Part shown: positions 26,739-36,105 of the stretch, piece after piece
Layout: each line of letters starts with the position of its first letter
Numbering within the stretch: position 1 is the stretch's first letter
Made by a program: the position numbers and the translations under genes
NCBI RefSeq assembly: GCF_009930815.1
Contig: NZ_CP022222.1
Span: forward strand, 7,978,501 to 8,042,500
Reading direction: 5' to 3'
Origin: Bradyrhizobium sp. CCBAU 051011
GTDB lineage: Bacteria > Pseudomonadota > Alphaproteobacteria > Rhizobiales > Xanthobacteraceae
Length of the DNA: 64,000 bases
The notes under the pieces: generated by a model
What the model was told of the DNA's origin: nothing
Databases searched by the model: none
What the model saw: only the letters and a program-made list of their open reading frames with translations

Positions 26739-28616
26739 CTAGGCACTCGCTTGATCCAGCGTATCTCTGCTTCCTTGCTGCGATTCTTTGTAGGAATCGT
26801 GATTGAAATATTGGCCTTCTAGCTCTCTAGCGATGTCCAATATCGCACGGTGGCACACCGCCTCTTCAGGCCATGTACTGAAACCGTTCACCAGGTTGGC
26901 CAGTCCCTGCTGGGTAAACTCAGAGAGCCGGACGGCGCGAAGGACCTCACCCGCGATTGCGACTGTGGCTTGGCGACAGGGCGCCTCTTTCGGCCACTTG
27001 CTGAAACTGTTCACCAAATTCGCCAGGTCCTGCTGGGTATAATCAGAGAGCTGGGCGGCACGGCGAAGGACCTCGCTCGCGATAGCGACTGTGGCTCGGC
27101 AACAGGTCGCCTGTTCCGGCCACTTGCTGAAACCGTTCGCCAGGTTCGCCAGGTCCTGCTGGGTAAGCCCAGAGAGCCGGGCCGCGCGGCGAAGGACCTC
27201 ACCCGCTATCGCGACTGCGGCTTGGCGACAGGGCGTCTGTTTCGGCCACTTGCTGAAACTGTTCACCAAATTCGCCAGATCCTGCTGGGTATAGTCAGAG
27301 AGCTGGGTGACACGGCGAAGGACCTCGCTCGCGATAGCGACTGTGGCTTGGCGAGAGTCCACCTCCTCCGGCCATTTGCTGAAACCGTTTACCAGGTTCG
27401 CCAAGTGAGGGTGAGTAAAGTGAGAGAGCTGGGGTGCACGGTGAAGGACCTCCCCCGCGATCGCGACTGTGGCTTGGCGACAGGCCGCCTCATCGCGCCA
27501 CTTGCTGAAGCCGTTCACCAAATTCGCCAGTCCCTGCTGAGTTAAGTCAGAGAGCCGGGCGGCTCGGCGAAGGACCTCGCCCGCGATCGCAACTGTGCCC
27601 TGGCGAGAGGCCGCCTCACCTGGCCACTTGCTGAAACCGTTCACCAGGTTCGCCAGTCCCTGATGAGTATAATCAGAGAACCGGCCGGGACGGCGAAGGA
27701 CCTCACCCGCGATGGCGACTGTGGCTTGCCGAGAGGCCTCCTCCGGCCATTTACTGAAGCCGTTCACCAGGTTTGCCAGGTCCTGCTGATTAAAATGAGA
27801 GAGCTGGTCGCCTCGGCGAAGGACCTCACCCGCAATTGCCACTGTGGCTTGGCGACAGACAGCCGCTTCGCGCCACTTGCTGAAACCGTTCACCAGTTTC
27901 GCCAAGTCCTGCTGATTGAAATGAGACAGCCGGTCACCGCGGCGAATGACCTCACCCGCAATCGCGAATATGGCTTTGCGAGAGGCAGCTTCTTTTGGCC
28001 ACTTGCTGAAACCGTTGACCAGGTTCGCCAGTCCCAGCGAGGTAAACTCAGAGAGCCGGGCATGGCGATTTGCACGGCGAAACACCTCGCCCGCGATCGC
28101 GCTCGCGGCTTGGCGAGAGGCCGCCTCTTCCGGCCACTTGCTGAAACCGTTCACCAGCAATCCTAGACTTTGGCTGTTCAACTCCTGAAGCGCTCGGCTT
28201 TCATCGTGACAACATTCGGCGATTCTGATCGTTGCACTACGGCATTCCGCCACCCTTGAGTGTCGACCGAATGATGATGCGAACAACGAAAGGGCTCTGA
28301 GCCCGACTTCCTTAATCAGAGCGTAATCAAGCCGAGACATACATGCAGCTATGCGCTCGCAAGCTTGGATACCTGCCTGACCTCCGGCCTGCCGGCTCAC
28401 CGCGTTGCATGTCGTAGCGTACCCCATCGATTTCCCGGCGCGGATGTCTTCTTCGAAGCATGCCACAAATCGAAATTTGAAATCCGCGGCGGCCTTTTGC
28501 AGAAAGGTTGCGTGGTCCACCATCCGCAGCTGCTTGTCGTGCTTCAGCACTACAGCTGAGAATTCACCGATGTGGCGAGTTCGACCAATCTCGCTTAGCG
28601 CTTCACTAAGTTTCAT
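26739..28616 (-). CDS. SKWP-repeat protein, candidate type III effector (RipS-like)
   Basis: About 625 residues (ATG 28616; an in-frame GTG at 28628 is possible). After a roughly 150-residue N-terminal part come eleven tandem repeats of about 42 residues, each with LANLVNGFSKWP and A-VAIAGEVLRRA. This is the SKWP repeat of the Ralstonia solanacearum RipS effector family, thought to form a helical HEAT/ARM-like solenoid. RipS proteins are much longer. A weak tts-box-like site lies about 135 bp upstream. Its place between symbiotic genes and T3SS effectors supports secretion. Targets are unknown. Confidence 0.75.
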   Translation of the reverse strand: MKLSEALSEIGRTRHIGEFSAVVLKHDKQLRMVDHATFLQKAAADFKFRFVACFEEDIRAGKSMGYATTCNAVSRQAGGQAGIQACERIAACMSRLDYALIKEVGLRALSLFASSFGRHSRVAECRSATIRIAECCHDESRALQELNSQSLGLLVNGFSKWPEEAASRQAASAIAGEVFRRANRHARLSEFTSLGLANLVNGFSKWPKEAASRKAIFAIAGEVIRRGDRLSHFNQQDLAKLVNGFSKWREAAVCRQATVAIAGEVLRRGDQLSHFNQQDLANLVNGFSKWPEEASRQATVAIAGEVLRRPGRFSDYTHQGLANLVNGFSKWPGEAASRQGTVAIAGEVLRRAARLSDLTQQGLANLVNGFSKWRDEAACRQATVAIAGEVLHRAPQLSHFTHPHLANLVNGFSKWPEEVDSRQATVAIASEVLRRVTQLSDYTQQDLANLVNSFSKWPKQTPCRQAAVAIAGEVLRRAARLSGLTQQDLANLANGFSKWPEQATCCRATVAIASEVLRRAAQLSDYTQQDLANLVNSFSKWPKEAPCRQATVAIAGEVLRAVRLSEFTQQGLANLVNGFSTWPEEAVCHRAILDIARELEGQYFNHDSYKESQQGSRDTLDQASA

Positions 28617-28751
28617 CAGACCGTACACAACGTCATTACGAGATCACACCAGGGGTGCTCTGCGCTGCTACACCGTCGCAGCGGCGCTTTCTCCGGGCCG
28701 GAACACCGGCCGGACAAAGATTGTCCTTTGCAGTGGAAGCGTCTGTTCCCG

Positions 28752-28770
28752 AGCTTCTGATAAGTTGATC
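28752..28770 (-). promoter_or_regulatory. Weak tts-box-like site upstream of the SKWP gene
   Basis: Read leftward: GATCAACTTATCAGAAGCT, which matches 13 of 19 positions of the box core CGTCAGCTTCTCGAAAGCT seen at 62948. It lies 136 bp before the ATG. The downstream CCTA half is not evident, so this is tentative. Confidence 0.3.
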
Positions 28771-29374
28771 GCTGCGCTGGCGGTGTGCGACCTGCGCAAT
28801 TGCAACTTACATTAGGAAGCATTCAGCATCGTAACTATCCGACGCTCCCAAGCCACATTGCGACTTTGCTCTCTTTCAGTGTCATTCCAATAACCGGCGA
28901 AAGCGCTTCCCATCCTGGCACAAGCTGAATCGGTCATCATCCGCAAGCGAGAAGGTCGACTTCGCAAGCCATGCCGCTCGAATTGATTTCTCAAATGAGC
29001 ATAGTCGCCTGCGCGGTGAGCCTTGGTCATCTCCAAGACTACAACCTGACGCTACGTGAGTTTCAAGCTATTTGATGCTTATCTATACAGTGGGGACGTA
29101 CTGCTGGATGGTGGTCGCGGTGATCTCATTGTCCCAGTCGGGCTTTTCCGCGGACGACCTGTTCACAAACCTGACGTGGAACACCGCTCACAGCAACTTG
29201 TCGTCCGTACTCCAGCGTCACTGATTGCCTGGCGTTAACAAATCCCCACCGATCACGTTGGTGACTCGTCAAAGATTCCAGTATCCCTTGTTTCTGCCAT
29301 GTTCGCATCCAAAGCAGACATTTGCCGATCGCACACGTCGCGGTCGGACGTAGCAAGTGCTTGAGGAGAATTAC
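28771..29374. other. Intergenic region with dispersed repeat copy b
   Basis: 29022-29075 carries the repeat core CTACAACCTGACGCTACGTG followed by AGTTTCAAGC, shared with 18642-18697. Short frames here (for example 28812-29036 minus) have no recognised family. A strong ribosome binding site, GAGGAG at 29363-29368, serves the next gene. Confidence 0.45.
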
Positions 29375-30124
29375 GTGACAAAGCCAGTCGTGATTGTGGT
29401 GGGTGCGGACAAGGGTGGGGTTGGCAAGACGACCGTATCCCGAACGCTTCTGGACTATTTCAATACCAATAACGTGCAGACACGCGCATTCGATACCGAG
29501 TCCCCGCGAGGAACGTTGAAGCGCTTCCACCCCGAGATCACCGAGATCGTCGACATGACCACGACTGCGGATCAGATGAAGATCTTCGACACACTGAACT
29601 CAGGGCTATCTGTCACCGTGATCGACGCCCGCGCAGGCTTGCTGTCCCCGGCACTGGCATCCTTGCGCGACATCGGTTTTTTGGATGCCGCTCGGTCCGG
29701 CCAGATCACCTTTGCCGTATTCCATATCTTGGGATCCTCCATCGCTTCTCTGGACGAGATCGCCGAGACTGCTGGTTTCATGAGTGGTGCAAAGTACTTT
29801 CTGGTCAAGAACTTCATCAACGACACTCAATTCTTCCAGTGGGACCAGTCGACCTACAACTCCTATTTCCAGCAAATCAAGAACGCGACCGAGCTGACGA
29901 TCCCTAAGCTCAACGAGATGGCCTATGAGCAGGTCGAAGTTGCTTCCGTCCCGTTCGTCAACTTTGTAGCCAACAAGAATCGGAACGACGAGGCCGCGAA
30001 CCACTCCTTCGTTCTGCGCGGCTATGTTCGGCACTGGCTCGCGAATGTCTGGCGCGAATATGATCGCATTAACTTGACCGACTTGGCCGGCGCCAAGTCA
30101 GTAACACGCGGCGGTGAAAAATAG
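29375..30124 (+). CDS. ParA/MinD-like P-loop ATPase
   Basis: 249 residues from GTG 29375, chosen because GAGGAG lies 6 nt upstream. The deviant Walker A ADKGGVGKTTVSRTLLDYF (11-29) with the signature lysine, and VTVIDARAG as Walker B-like strand, place it in the ParA/MinD/CobQ superfamily. Such ATPases position DNA or protein cargo; this one has no ParB partner or parS site in view. It is followed 55 bp later by a related gene on the same strand, so the two probably act together. Role unknown. Confidence 0.75.
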   Translation: MTKPVVIVVGADKGGVGKTTVSRTLLDYFNTNNVQTRAFDTESPRGTLKRFHPEITEIVDMTTTADQMKIFDTLNSGLSVTVIDARAGLLSPALASLRDIGFLDAARSGQITFAVFHILGSSIASLDEIAETAGFMSGAKYFLVKNFINDTQFFQWDQSTYNSYFQQIKNATELTIPKLNEMAYEQVEVASVPFVNFVANKNRNDEAANHSFVLRGYVRHWLANVWREYDRINLTDLAGAKSVTRGGEK

Positions 30125-30179
30125 TCGATCGTTCGTCGATTGAACGGGCTAAGCCGCGTATGAAGTTCGCTTAATAGTA

Positions 30180-30857
30180 ATGCCAATGTTAGCTACGCCC
30201 GTTTACATCATCTGCTCGCCTAGCCCGCAGGTCGGTAAGACCCTCGTCTCTCGCCTCATGAGCGAGTTCTTACTGCTGAAGAACGGCACTGCGCTCTCGT
30301 TCGACATCAACCTGAAGGAGCCGTCACTGGTCGATTACCTGCCTAACATCACTGAGACGGCGGATGTGATCGACACATACGGCAAGATGCAGCTGATGGA
30401 CCGGCTTATCCTGCACGACCGGGTGGCCAAGGTAATCGATCTCGGCTTCCATGCCTTTGATGAATTCTTCAAGATGTGCGAGGAGATCGGATTCATCAGG
30501 GAGGCGCTCCGCTGCCATGTTGCCCCCGTCGTCCTATTCGTGGCCGGTACCGACCGCATCTCCTTGCGCAGCTATGAGATGCTGAGGCGGCGGATTCCGT
30601 CCGGAGCGCTGATCACCATCCACAATGAATTCATGCTGCGCGGCGAGTTACCTGAAGTCATGGATGGCGCGCGTGTACTCCGCTTTTCGGCGCTGCCAGT
30701 ATTTCTAAAGACCTACGTCGACCGACTGAGCTTTTCATTCACAGGATATCTGCGCAACGAGAAGGATTCCTCCAGCGAGTTGCATCAGTGGATCTGGCGC
30801 AACTACGTCATGTTCCGCGATCTCGAATCAATGGCGATGCTACAGCCGTCGTCTTGA
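30180..30857 (+). CDS. Second ParA-like ATPase with altered P-loop
   Basis: 225 residues. The start YIICSPSPQVGKTLVSRLMS (10-29) resembles the Walker A of the preceding protein but has PQVGKTL where ParA has GGVGKTT, losing the signature glycine pair. A D-containing strand (AKVIDLGFHAFDEF) sits where Walker B is expected. Size, order of strands and adjacency suggest a diverged paralogue or partner of the upstream ATPase. An alternative ATG lies two codons downstream (30186). Function unknown. Confidence 0.6.
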   Translation: MPMLATPVYIICSPSPQVGKTLVSRLMSEFLLLKNGTALSFDINLKEPSLVDYLPNITETADVIDTYGKMQLMDRLILHDRVAKVIDLGFHAFDEFFKMCEEIGFIREALRCHVAPVVLFVAGTDRISLRSYEMLRRRIPSGALITIHNEFMLRGELPEVMDGARVLRFSALPVFLKTYVDRLSFSFTGYLRNEKDSSSELHQWIWRNYVMFRDLESMAMLQPSS

Positions 30858-31075
30858 GTCGGATTCCGCATGTGAAGAATTCGCGCGATATAAGTGTTCT
30901 TCAAGTTTGGTCGTATCGCTCGCAGACATAATGTCCGAGCAGTCGGCAAGGCCGTTTGCCCGCTTCGTATCGAAAAGGCCTCGTGCGTGGCTTGGGCCAA
31001 AAATAGCTAGCGAGTACACGGCAGCTTTCTGAGAATCAACGCAGTCGCCATTGGCTCATTGTGATCTTCTGAGAT

Positions 31076-31112
31076 TCGTCAGCTTCTCAACAGGTAACTC
31101 TCCTAGCATGAG
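31076..31112 (+). promoter_or_regulatory. tts box upstream of the 744-residue effector
   Basis: TCGTCAGCTTCTCAACAGGT followed by AACTCTCCTAGCATGAG. The arms TCGTCAGCTT and CCTAG sit at the spacing seen in the other boxes. TtsI-type regulators activate rhizobial T3SS genes through this element. The gene starts about 225 bp downstream. Roughly 100 bp around the box are similar to the region at 62915-63015. Confidence 0.75.
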
Positions 31113-31338
31113 AACGTCGATATCTAGACGGCGGTGTCATCCGTCATAAGGGAAATGAACACCCGATTGCTTAATCTCGGAAATCGGAGGAGCGTGGCGA
31201 CGGTCTCGGTCCGCGGCAAATGATTGTCGATCTGTCAGTTGCTTCAGCTTCGACAGTTGAAATCCGAAGGCTCCACCGCTTCCACTCAATCAGCCTGCCG
31301 TGCGCCAGATGCGAGCTTTTGTATGAGAGTGAGGTGCC

Positions 31339-33573
31339 ATGGAGCGGACTAACAACAATTTTGACCTGTTTGATTTTGATGTGGAAGGCTTCGCGCAAGC
31401 GTACTATCAGCAGTCGCGCGCGGGGCAGCAATCGGGCGATACGAGCGAGCAAGCTAGCTTTGAGCAGCAGATGGGCGAGTTGCAACTCAGTTCGCCTGGC
31501 GAGAGCTCCGCTACGTCAAGTTCTCCTGATGAAAGTCCCAAAAAGGGCGGTGGAGGAATCCGGCGCACTGACCTCGGCGGTTCGATGAGGATGCCGCCAC
31601 ACTCCCCGCTGATGGACAACTCGTTCAGCAGCACGCGCCACAGCGTAGAAATCCCCCGAACTCACTTTCGAGATTCGGCTCAATTACCGTCGCAGTCCAA
31701 TTTTCGGGATGAGCTGTTCAGCAGTGCGCATTACACTTTGCGATCTGAGGAGCAGCCTGCAATTCAGACGAAGAACAGTAAGAGTCGCGGACTGTGGTCG
31801 CGTATCAAGTCAGGTGTCGGAAAGGCGCTTGGGGCGAGTCGCAGCGAACAGCCGTCCGGTTCCACGGCCCAGGAGGAGGTCCTTTCAACGAAGTTTCGCG
31901 TAGATTACGCCAAGCAGCCCGGCCGAACACGCGGGGTCCCTAAGGAGGACGAGGAGCTGTTTGAGGACTTCAAAAGCAGAGCCAAGCTCACGCGGGACAT
32001 CGGCACCGGCAAAGCAGTGGGCGACGGCACTATCAGAAATGCGATAGCCGATCTGCGAAATTTCAGCGCCTGGCTTAGCGAGAACGGGAGGCCATCAATC
32101 GCAGACCGTATTGGCAACCCGGAGTTAGAAGCTGGGTTGGATGCCGATGTGGAGGCCTACGCGAGGGATTCCAAGAAGGATTCTACGCTTACGAGGAGGC
32201 GCACCAACGCAGCCTTGAAAAAACTCCGCCACGTCGGCGCCGGAAGCGCCTTGTCCGCCGATATCCGCCGCCTGGCTCCTTATGCCACAGACGCGACCCT
32301 CATCGACATGCTGGCCGAGGCAGAAAAGGTGACAGCCAGGGTTGAGCCGGAGACGGTTGATAGACGGGCGCGCCGTCTTTACAGGCTGAGTGATTGGCTG
32401 AAAACGCGGGAAAAAGGCGCCATGGCTGGCCGACTGAACGACGATGGGCTGGCCCAAGATGTTAAGGAGTATAGGAATCAAACCGGGGACTCCAAAATTG
32501 ACGCCGATTTGCTCAGGCTTCGGCGTTACCAGCAAGTCCTCGAGGCGAACAGAGCGCTGGGGCTGGCTCCTCCTGAGAGCGCGCCTCCGCTCGCCGGGGA
32601 AGGCGCTCGGCAGCCCGGATCACCGCAGGAGCTTCCCGCAACGCCAGCTACGCCGAGCGAGGGAGCTTGGGATTGGTTTAGGCATCAGATGCAAGACCCC
32701 GCGTCGTCCTCATTCACGCCGCACCATGATCCGCAGCCGAGCTCGCTTCAGGAGCTTCCGGCAACGCCAACCACTCCGAGCGCGGGAGCTTGGGACTGGT
32801 TTAGGGAGCAAATGCAAGAGCCCGCGTCATCCTCGTTCACACCGCACCGCGGCCCGCAGCTGCACTCGCTTCAGGAGCTTCCGGCAACGCCAGCCACCCC
32901 GAGCGCGGGCGCTTGGAATTGGTTTAGAGAGCAGATGCAAGAACCCGCTTCACCGTCATCTGCGAGGCGTCCGTCGGCAGACGTCTACGGCGATCTTGGG
33001 CCGCTGCTTAATTTGAATCCGCCCACACCGTATGAATTGCGCGACGACGCTCACTCTGTGCCGGCGCCTGACCTCGCCAGACAGCCGTCGTTCGTTGGAC
33101 CATCAGGGGCCCCTCAGGAGCTACTGGATATCGGCTCTATCGTCGGCGAAGGCTGGCACCACGGCTCTCAATCGGCCTCGGACGTCCTGATCGATGTACT
33201 GAGTAACATCAATCTCATGCCGAACCATTTCGGCCCAAGCCAGTTCGCGATAAACGGTGAGCATTATTCGGCCACTCTTGGGCCGGGAGGGCGCACGGAC
33301 GTTCGTCTCATCCATCATCCTCGCGCCAGGCCGATGCATGAAGCTGGGCCATCGCGTCAGCCCATAGCGGATCTTGGGTTTCTTATCCGCGGGGGATGGC
33401 AGCACAGGGAACGTTGGCTTCCGCCTTACCTTGTCCGTGCACTAGAGGGGGAGCACCTCATGCCGCAAGCCGGGCGTCCGACGTATATCAACATTCGCGG
33501 CGTGCCTTACAGGGCCGAGTTGCTGGAAACGGACGGCAGCTCACGCGTTCGTATTTATCCTGAAGCTGGTTGA
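31339..33573 (+). CDS. Candidate type III effector, 744 residues, repeat-rich
   Basis: Start ATG 31339 (MERTNNNFDLFDFDVEG). Regions in order: N-terminal part with SFEQQMGELQ shared with the other two effector candidates; two helical modules resembling tyrosine-recombinase core-binding domains (TIRNAIADLRNFSAWLSENG and TVDRRARRLYRLSDWLKTRE); three 41-residue proline-rich repeats (QELPATPATPS-GAWDWFREQ); then two copies of a C-terminal module (SDVLIDVLSNINLMPNHFGP, FAINGEHYSATLGPGGRTDV). No recombinase catalytic domain follows. A tts box lies upstream. Close in design to the 873-residue protein at 58474-61095. Host role unknown. Confidence 0.7.
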   Translation: MERTNNNFDLFDFDVEGFAQAYYQQSRAGQQSGDTSEQASFEQQMGELQLSSPGESSATSSSPDESPKKGGGGIRRTDLGGSMRMPPHSPLMDNSFSSTRHSVEIPRTHFRDSAQLPSQSNFRDELFSSAHYTLRSEEQPAIQTKNSKSRGLWSRIKSGVGKALGASRSEQPSGSTAQEEVLSTKFRVDYAKQPGRTRGVPKEDEELFEDFKSRAKLTRDIGTGKAVGDGTIRNAIADLRNFSAWLSENGRPSIADRIGNPELEAGLDADVEAYARDSKKDSTLTRRRTNAALKKLRHVGAGSALSADIRRLAPYATDATLIDMLAEAEKVTARVEPETVDRRARRLYRLSDWLKTREKGAMAGRLNDDGLAQDVKEYRNQTGDSKIDADLLRLRRYQQVLEANRALGLAPPESAPPLAGEGARQPGSPQELPATPATPSEGAWDWFRHQMQDPASSSFTPHHDPQPSSLQELPATPTTPSAGAWDWFREQMQEPASSSFTPHRGPQLHSLQELPATPATPSAGAWNWFREQMQEPASPSSARRPSADVYGDLGPLLNLNPPTPYELRDDAHSVPAPDLARQPSFVGPSGAPQELLDIGSIVGEGWHHGSQSASDVLIDVLSNINLMPNHFGPSQFAINGEHYSATLGPGGRTDVRLIHHPRARPMHEAGPSRQPIADLGFLIRGGWQHRERWLPPYLVRALEGEHLMPQAGRPTYINIRGVPYRAELLETDGSSRVRIYPEAG

Positions 33574-33715
33574 AGACGCGATTAGGCTTCACCCTCGGGG
33601 GGCAGCGGGGCGGCGCACCGGGAGAAGTCTTACCGGCGAGCAAGTGGCATAGGCTTGCTCGGACCAGGGCACCGACGGGAAACGCCCTGCGCAATGATGC
33701 ATGAGCGTTTGGATA

Positions 33716-34097
33716 ATGGAAATGGCAAACGCGAAATTCAACTTGCTTGGTGCCGAGGTCCGCGCGGCACTGGAGCGGTTGATCGATGTGCTGGCAGACC
33801 TGGGGCTTGCCTACCGTCAAGGTGACAAGGTCAAGCTTTGGCCGCAACCTGATCGAGAGCCTGCACCGTGAGCTCGACACCATCGGAAGAGGCCTCGCAG
33901 AGGAAATGGGGCTTGAGCATTACCCGCTGATGCAGGTGAGTAGACTGCGGGGATCTATCGCCGATAGGCTGTCGCTCGCCTCGCTGCGCTTTGGCATGAT
34001 CGACCATTGGTCTCGGTTTCAGATCGTGCCCTGGTCCTCATCGCTCCAGCGCGAATTGAGCAACCAGGTGAGCGGCATCGCCGGCCAGTCAGCGTCG
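33716..34097 (+). pseudogene. Relaxase C-terminal relic A (DUF3363-type)
   Basis: The first frame (MEMANAKFNLLGAEVRAALE, RLIDVLADLGLAYRQGDKV) and, after a frameshift near 33840, RNLIESLHRELDTIGRGLAE and FGMIDHWSRFQIVPWSSSLQ, RELSNQVSGI match the C-terminus of VirD2-like relaxases carrying DUF3363. The N-terminal relaxase domain is missing. It indicates past conjugative or mobilisable DNA. The sequence continues on the far side of the IS5/IS481 insertions at 36008. Confidence 0.6.
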
Positions 34098-34102
34098 ACT
34101 AG

Positions 34103-34949
34103 GCCGTGTGGACAATTACCTTAACCAGAGCAGAGCTGCAGCGATAGTGACGACGGCGAAGTAGTTTCGGGCTGTCTTTTCGTAGCGCGTTGCGACGCGC
34201 CTGAACCGCTTCAGTTTTGAGAAGCAGCATTCGATCAGGTGGCGCTCGGCGTAGAGTGGTTTGTTGAGCGGATATTTGATTGCCCGCGAGGGGTTGTTCG
34301 GAATGACGGCTTGAGCGCCTTTTGCAGCGATGGCGGATCGCAACGCATCGGAATCGTAGGCCGCTTCGCTCATGACGACGTCGGCTGGGAGCCCCCTCGA
34401 TGAGCGGCTGGGCCTGAGGCGCATCGCCGGCCTGGCCTGCCGTTAGGAAGAAACGGACCGGGCAGCCCAAGCCGCGGACGGCCATATGGATTTTTGTCGT
34501 CAGGCCGCCGCGCGAACGCCCGATGGCCTGATTTTGAGCCCCCCCCTTTTGCGCCGCTGGCGTGCTGGTGTGCGCGAACGATGGTGGAGTCAACGATCAG
34601 GTATTCAAAGTCCGCATCATCTGCCAACACTTCAAACATGCGCAGCCAGACCCCTTTGGCGCTCCACCGGCTGAAGCGCCGGAATACGCTGTTCCATTCG
34701 CCGAATGCTTCAGGCAGATCACGCCACGGCGAACCGGTCCGCACGATCCATAGAGCGCCTTCGACAAAACATGCGGTTGTCGCGGCCCGTCGAACCGCGC
34801 TGGTCCGGCCGACCGATGATCAAGCCGGAGATACGACGCCGTTGCGCATCGCTCAGAACGAGTCGGTCCATGGCACCCAAGGTTTCCTCCTAAAGGAAAG
34901 CCTTGAATCACGTTCCCGCCGATTTGAGAATCCCAAGAGTCCACACGAC
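34103..34949 (-). mobile_element. IS5-family (IS427-like) element flanked by CTAG
   Basis: Ends are GCCGTGTGGAC at 34103 and, read inverted from 34949, GTCGTGTGGAC. CTAG stands on both sides (34099-34102 and 34950-34953). The transposase gene is broken. The right CTAG was later used as the target of IS481 copy 2. Confidence 0.75.
34116..34870 (-). pseudogene. Frameshifted IS5-family transposase
   Basis: Read leftward: MDRLVLSDAQRRRISGLI, then in another frame RTGSPWRDLPEAFGEWNSVF, DADFEYLIVDSTIVRAHQHA (first Asp), then a third frame NQAIGRSRGGLTTKIHMAVR and finally ADVVMSEAAYDSDALRSAIA, LIECCFSKLKRFRRVATRYE. The IS427-type transposase is complete in content but split by several frameshifts. 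IS427-group elements can use programmed frameshifting, but this many changes implies inactivation. Confidence 0.78.
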
Positions 34950-34953
34950 CTAG

Positions 34954-36003
34954 ATGTGAGCTCTCAGGAGGTTGTCCATCCGGTCCTGAACGAGGAAGCT
35001 GAAGTTGTCGAAGCTTTAGCCAATCCCCGGAGAACCGAATGGACACCCATAAGAATGCGCCTCTGACGCCGAAAGGTCGAGAGGCGATGGTACGGAGCGT
35101 GATCGAGGGCGGGCTGACGAAGGCCGCAGCCGCGCTCCAGTTCAACGTCACAGCGAAGACGGTCGCCAAATGGGTCAAGCGCTTCCGCGCGGGAGGTGTT
35201 GATGGGTTGCGTGATCGCTCCTCACGCCCCCATTCATTGCCAAGCCAGACCCTGCCTGCCACATGCGCTTTAGTCGAGGCGCTGCGCCGTCAACGTTACG
35301 TCGGCAAGCAGATCGCGGCCGAGGTCGGCATCTCTCCGGCGACGGTCAGTCGCATCCTGCGACGATTGGGGTTGAACCGATTGCGCAACTTGGAACCGGC
35401 CGAACCGGTGCGGCGCTATGAACGTGAACATCCCGGTGAGCTGATCCACCTCGACATCAAAAAGCTCGGCAAGTTCAACCGGGTAGGCCATCGCATTACC
35501 GGCGATCGCACCGGTCAGAGCAGCCAGCGTGCCCGCGGCGAAGGGCCGGGCTGGGAATATGTCCACGTCTGTATCGATGATGCTTCCCGGATCGCCTTTA
35601 GCAAGGTCATGAAGAGCGAGCGACAGGGCTGCGCCGTCGCCTTCCTCAGGGCCGCAATCGCCTACTACGCAAGCCTGGGCGTCAAGGTCGAGCGGGTGAT
35701 GACCGACAACGGATCTTGCTACAAATCCGTTGCCTTCCGCAAAGTCTGCAAGCGGCTCGGCCTCAAGCACATCCGCACCAAGCCATATACGCCGAAGACC
35801 AACGGCAAGGCCGAGCGCTTCATTCAGACCAGCCTGCGCGAGTGGGCCTATGCCCGCGCGTACAACACCTCAAAAGAACGAGCCGCCGAGCTGCCCAAAT
35901 GGCTTCACCGCTACAATTGGCACCGGCCGCATGGCAGTATCGGTTCGATGCCGCCGATCAGCAGACTCGCTCTGACCAGGAACAACCTGTTGAGGCTCCA
36001 CAG
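34954..36003 (+). mobile_element. IS481-family element, copy 2, nested beside IS5
   Basis: Same 1050-bp unit as copy 1 (ATGTGAGC start, CCACAG end) flanked by CTAG at 34950-34953 and 36004-36007. The left CTAG is also the right target duplication of the IS5-family element, so this copy inserted there afterwards. Confidence 0.88.
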
Positions 36004-36007
36004 CTAG
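35039..36007 (+). CDS. IS481-family transposase, copy 2
   Basis: 322 residues, identical to the product at 15355-16323, with all three DDE residues (LIHLDIKKLGK, VMTDNGSCYKS, NGKAERFIQTS). Two identical intact copies 20 kb apart in direct orientation could recombine. Confidence 0.92.
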   Translation: MDTHKNAPLTPKGREAMVRSVIEGGLTKAAAALQFNVTAKTVAKWVKRFRAGGVDGLRDRSSRPHSLPSQTLPATCALVEALRRQRYVGKQIAAEVGISPATVSRILRRLGLNRLRNLEPAEPVRRYEREHPGELIHLDIKKLGKFNRVGHRITGDRTGQSSQRARGEGPGWEYVHVCIDDASRIAFSKVMKSERQGCAVAFLRAAIAYYASLGVKVERVMTDNGSCYKSVAFRKVCKRLGLKHIRTKPYTPKTNGKAERFIQTSLREWAYARAYNTSKERAAELPKWLHRYNWHRPHGSIGSMPPISRLALTRNNLLRLHS

Positions 36008-36105
36008 AGCCTTAGCGACAAACGCGGCCTTTCGCTCTGACCCGCAGACCTCTGCGGTGGGACCCGCGCGACTTGCGATGCGCGAGCGGATCGTGATTGT
36101 GCTCG
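36008..36105. repeat. Segment repeated at 38142-38235, continuation of relaxase relic A
   Basis: CTTAGCGACAAACGCGGCCT and following bases resemble CTTAGGCGCAAACGCGGCCT at 38141-38160. In the second copy this stretch directly follows the relaxase relic, so here it was separated from relic A by the two nested insertions. Confidence 0.55.

Noticed and set aside
26739..28100. Regularly spaced direct repeats that could suggest a CRISPR array
   Set aside because: The period is 126 bp, in frame, and encodes SKWP protein repeats.
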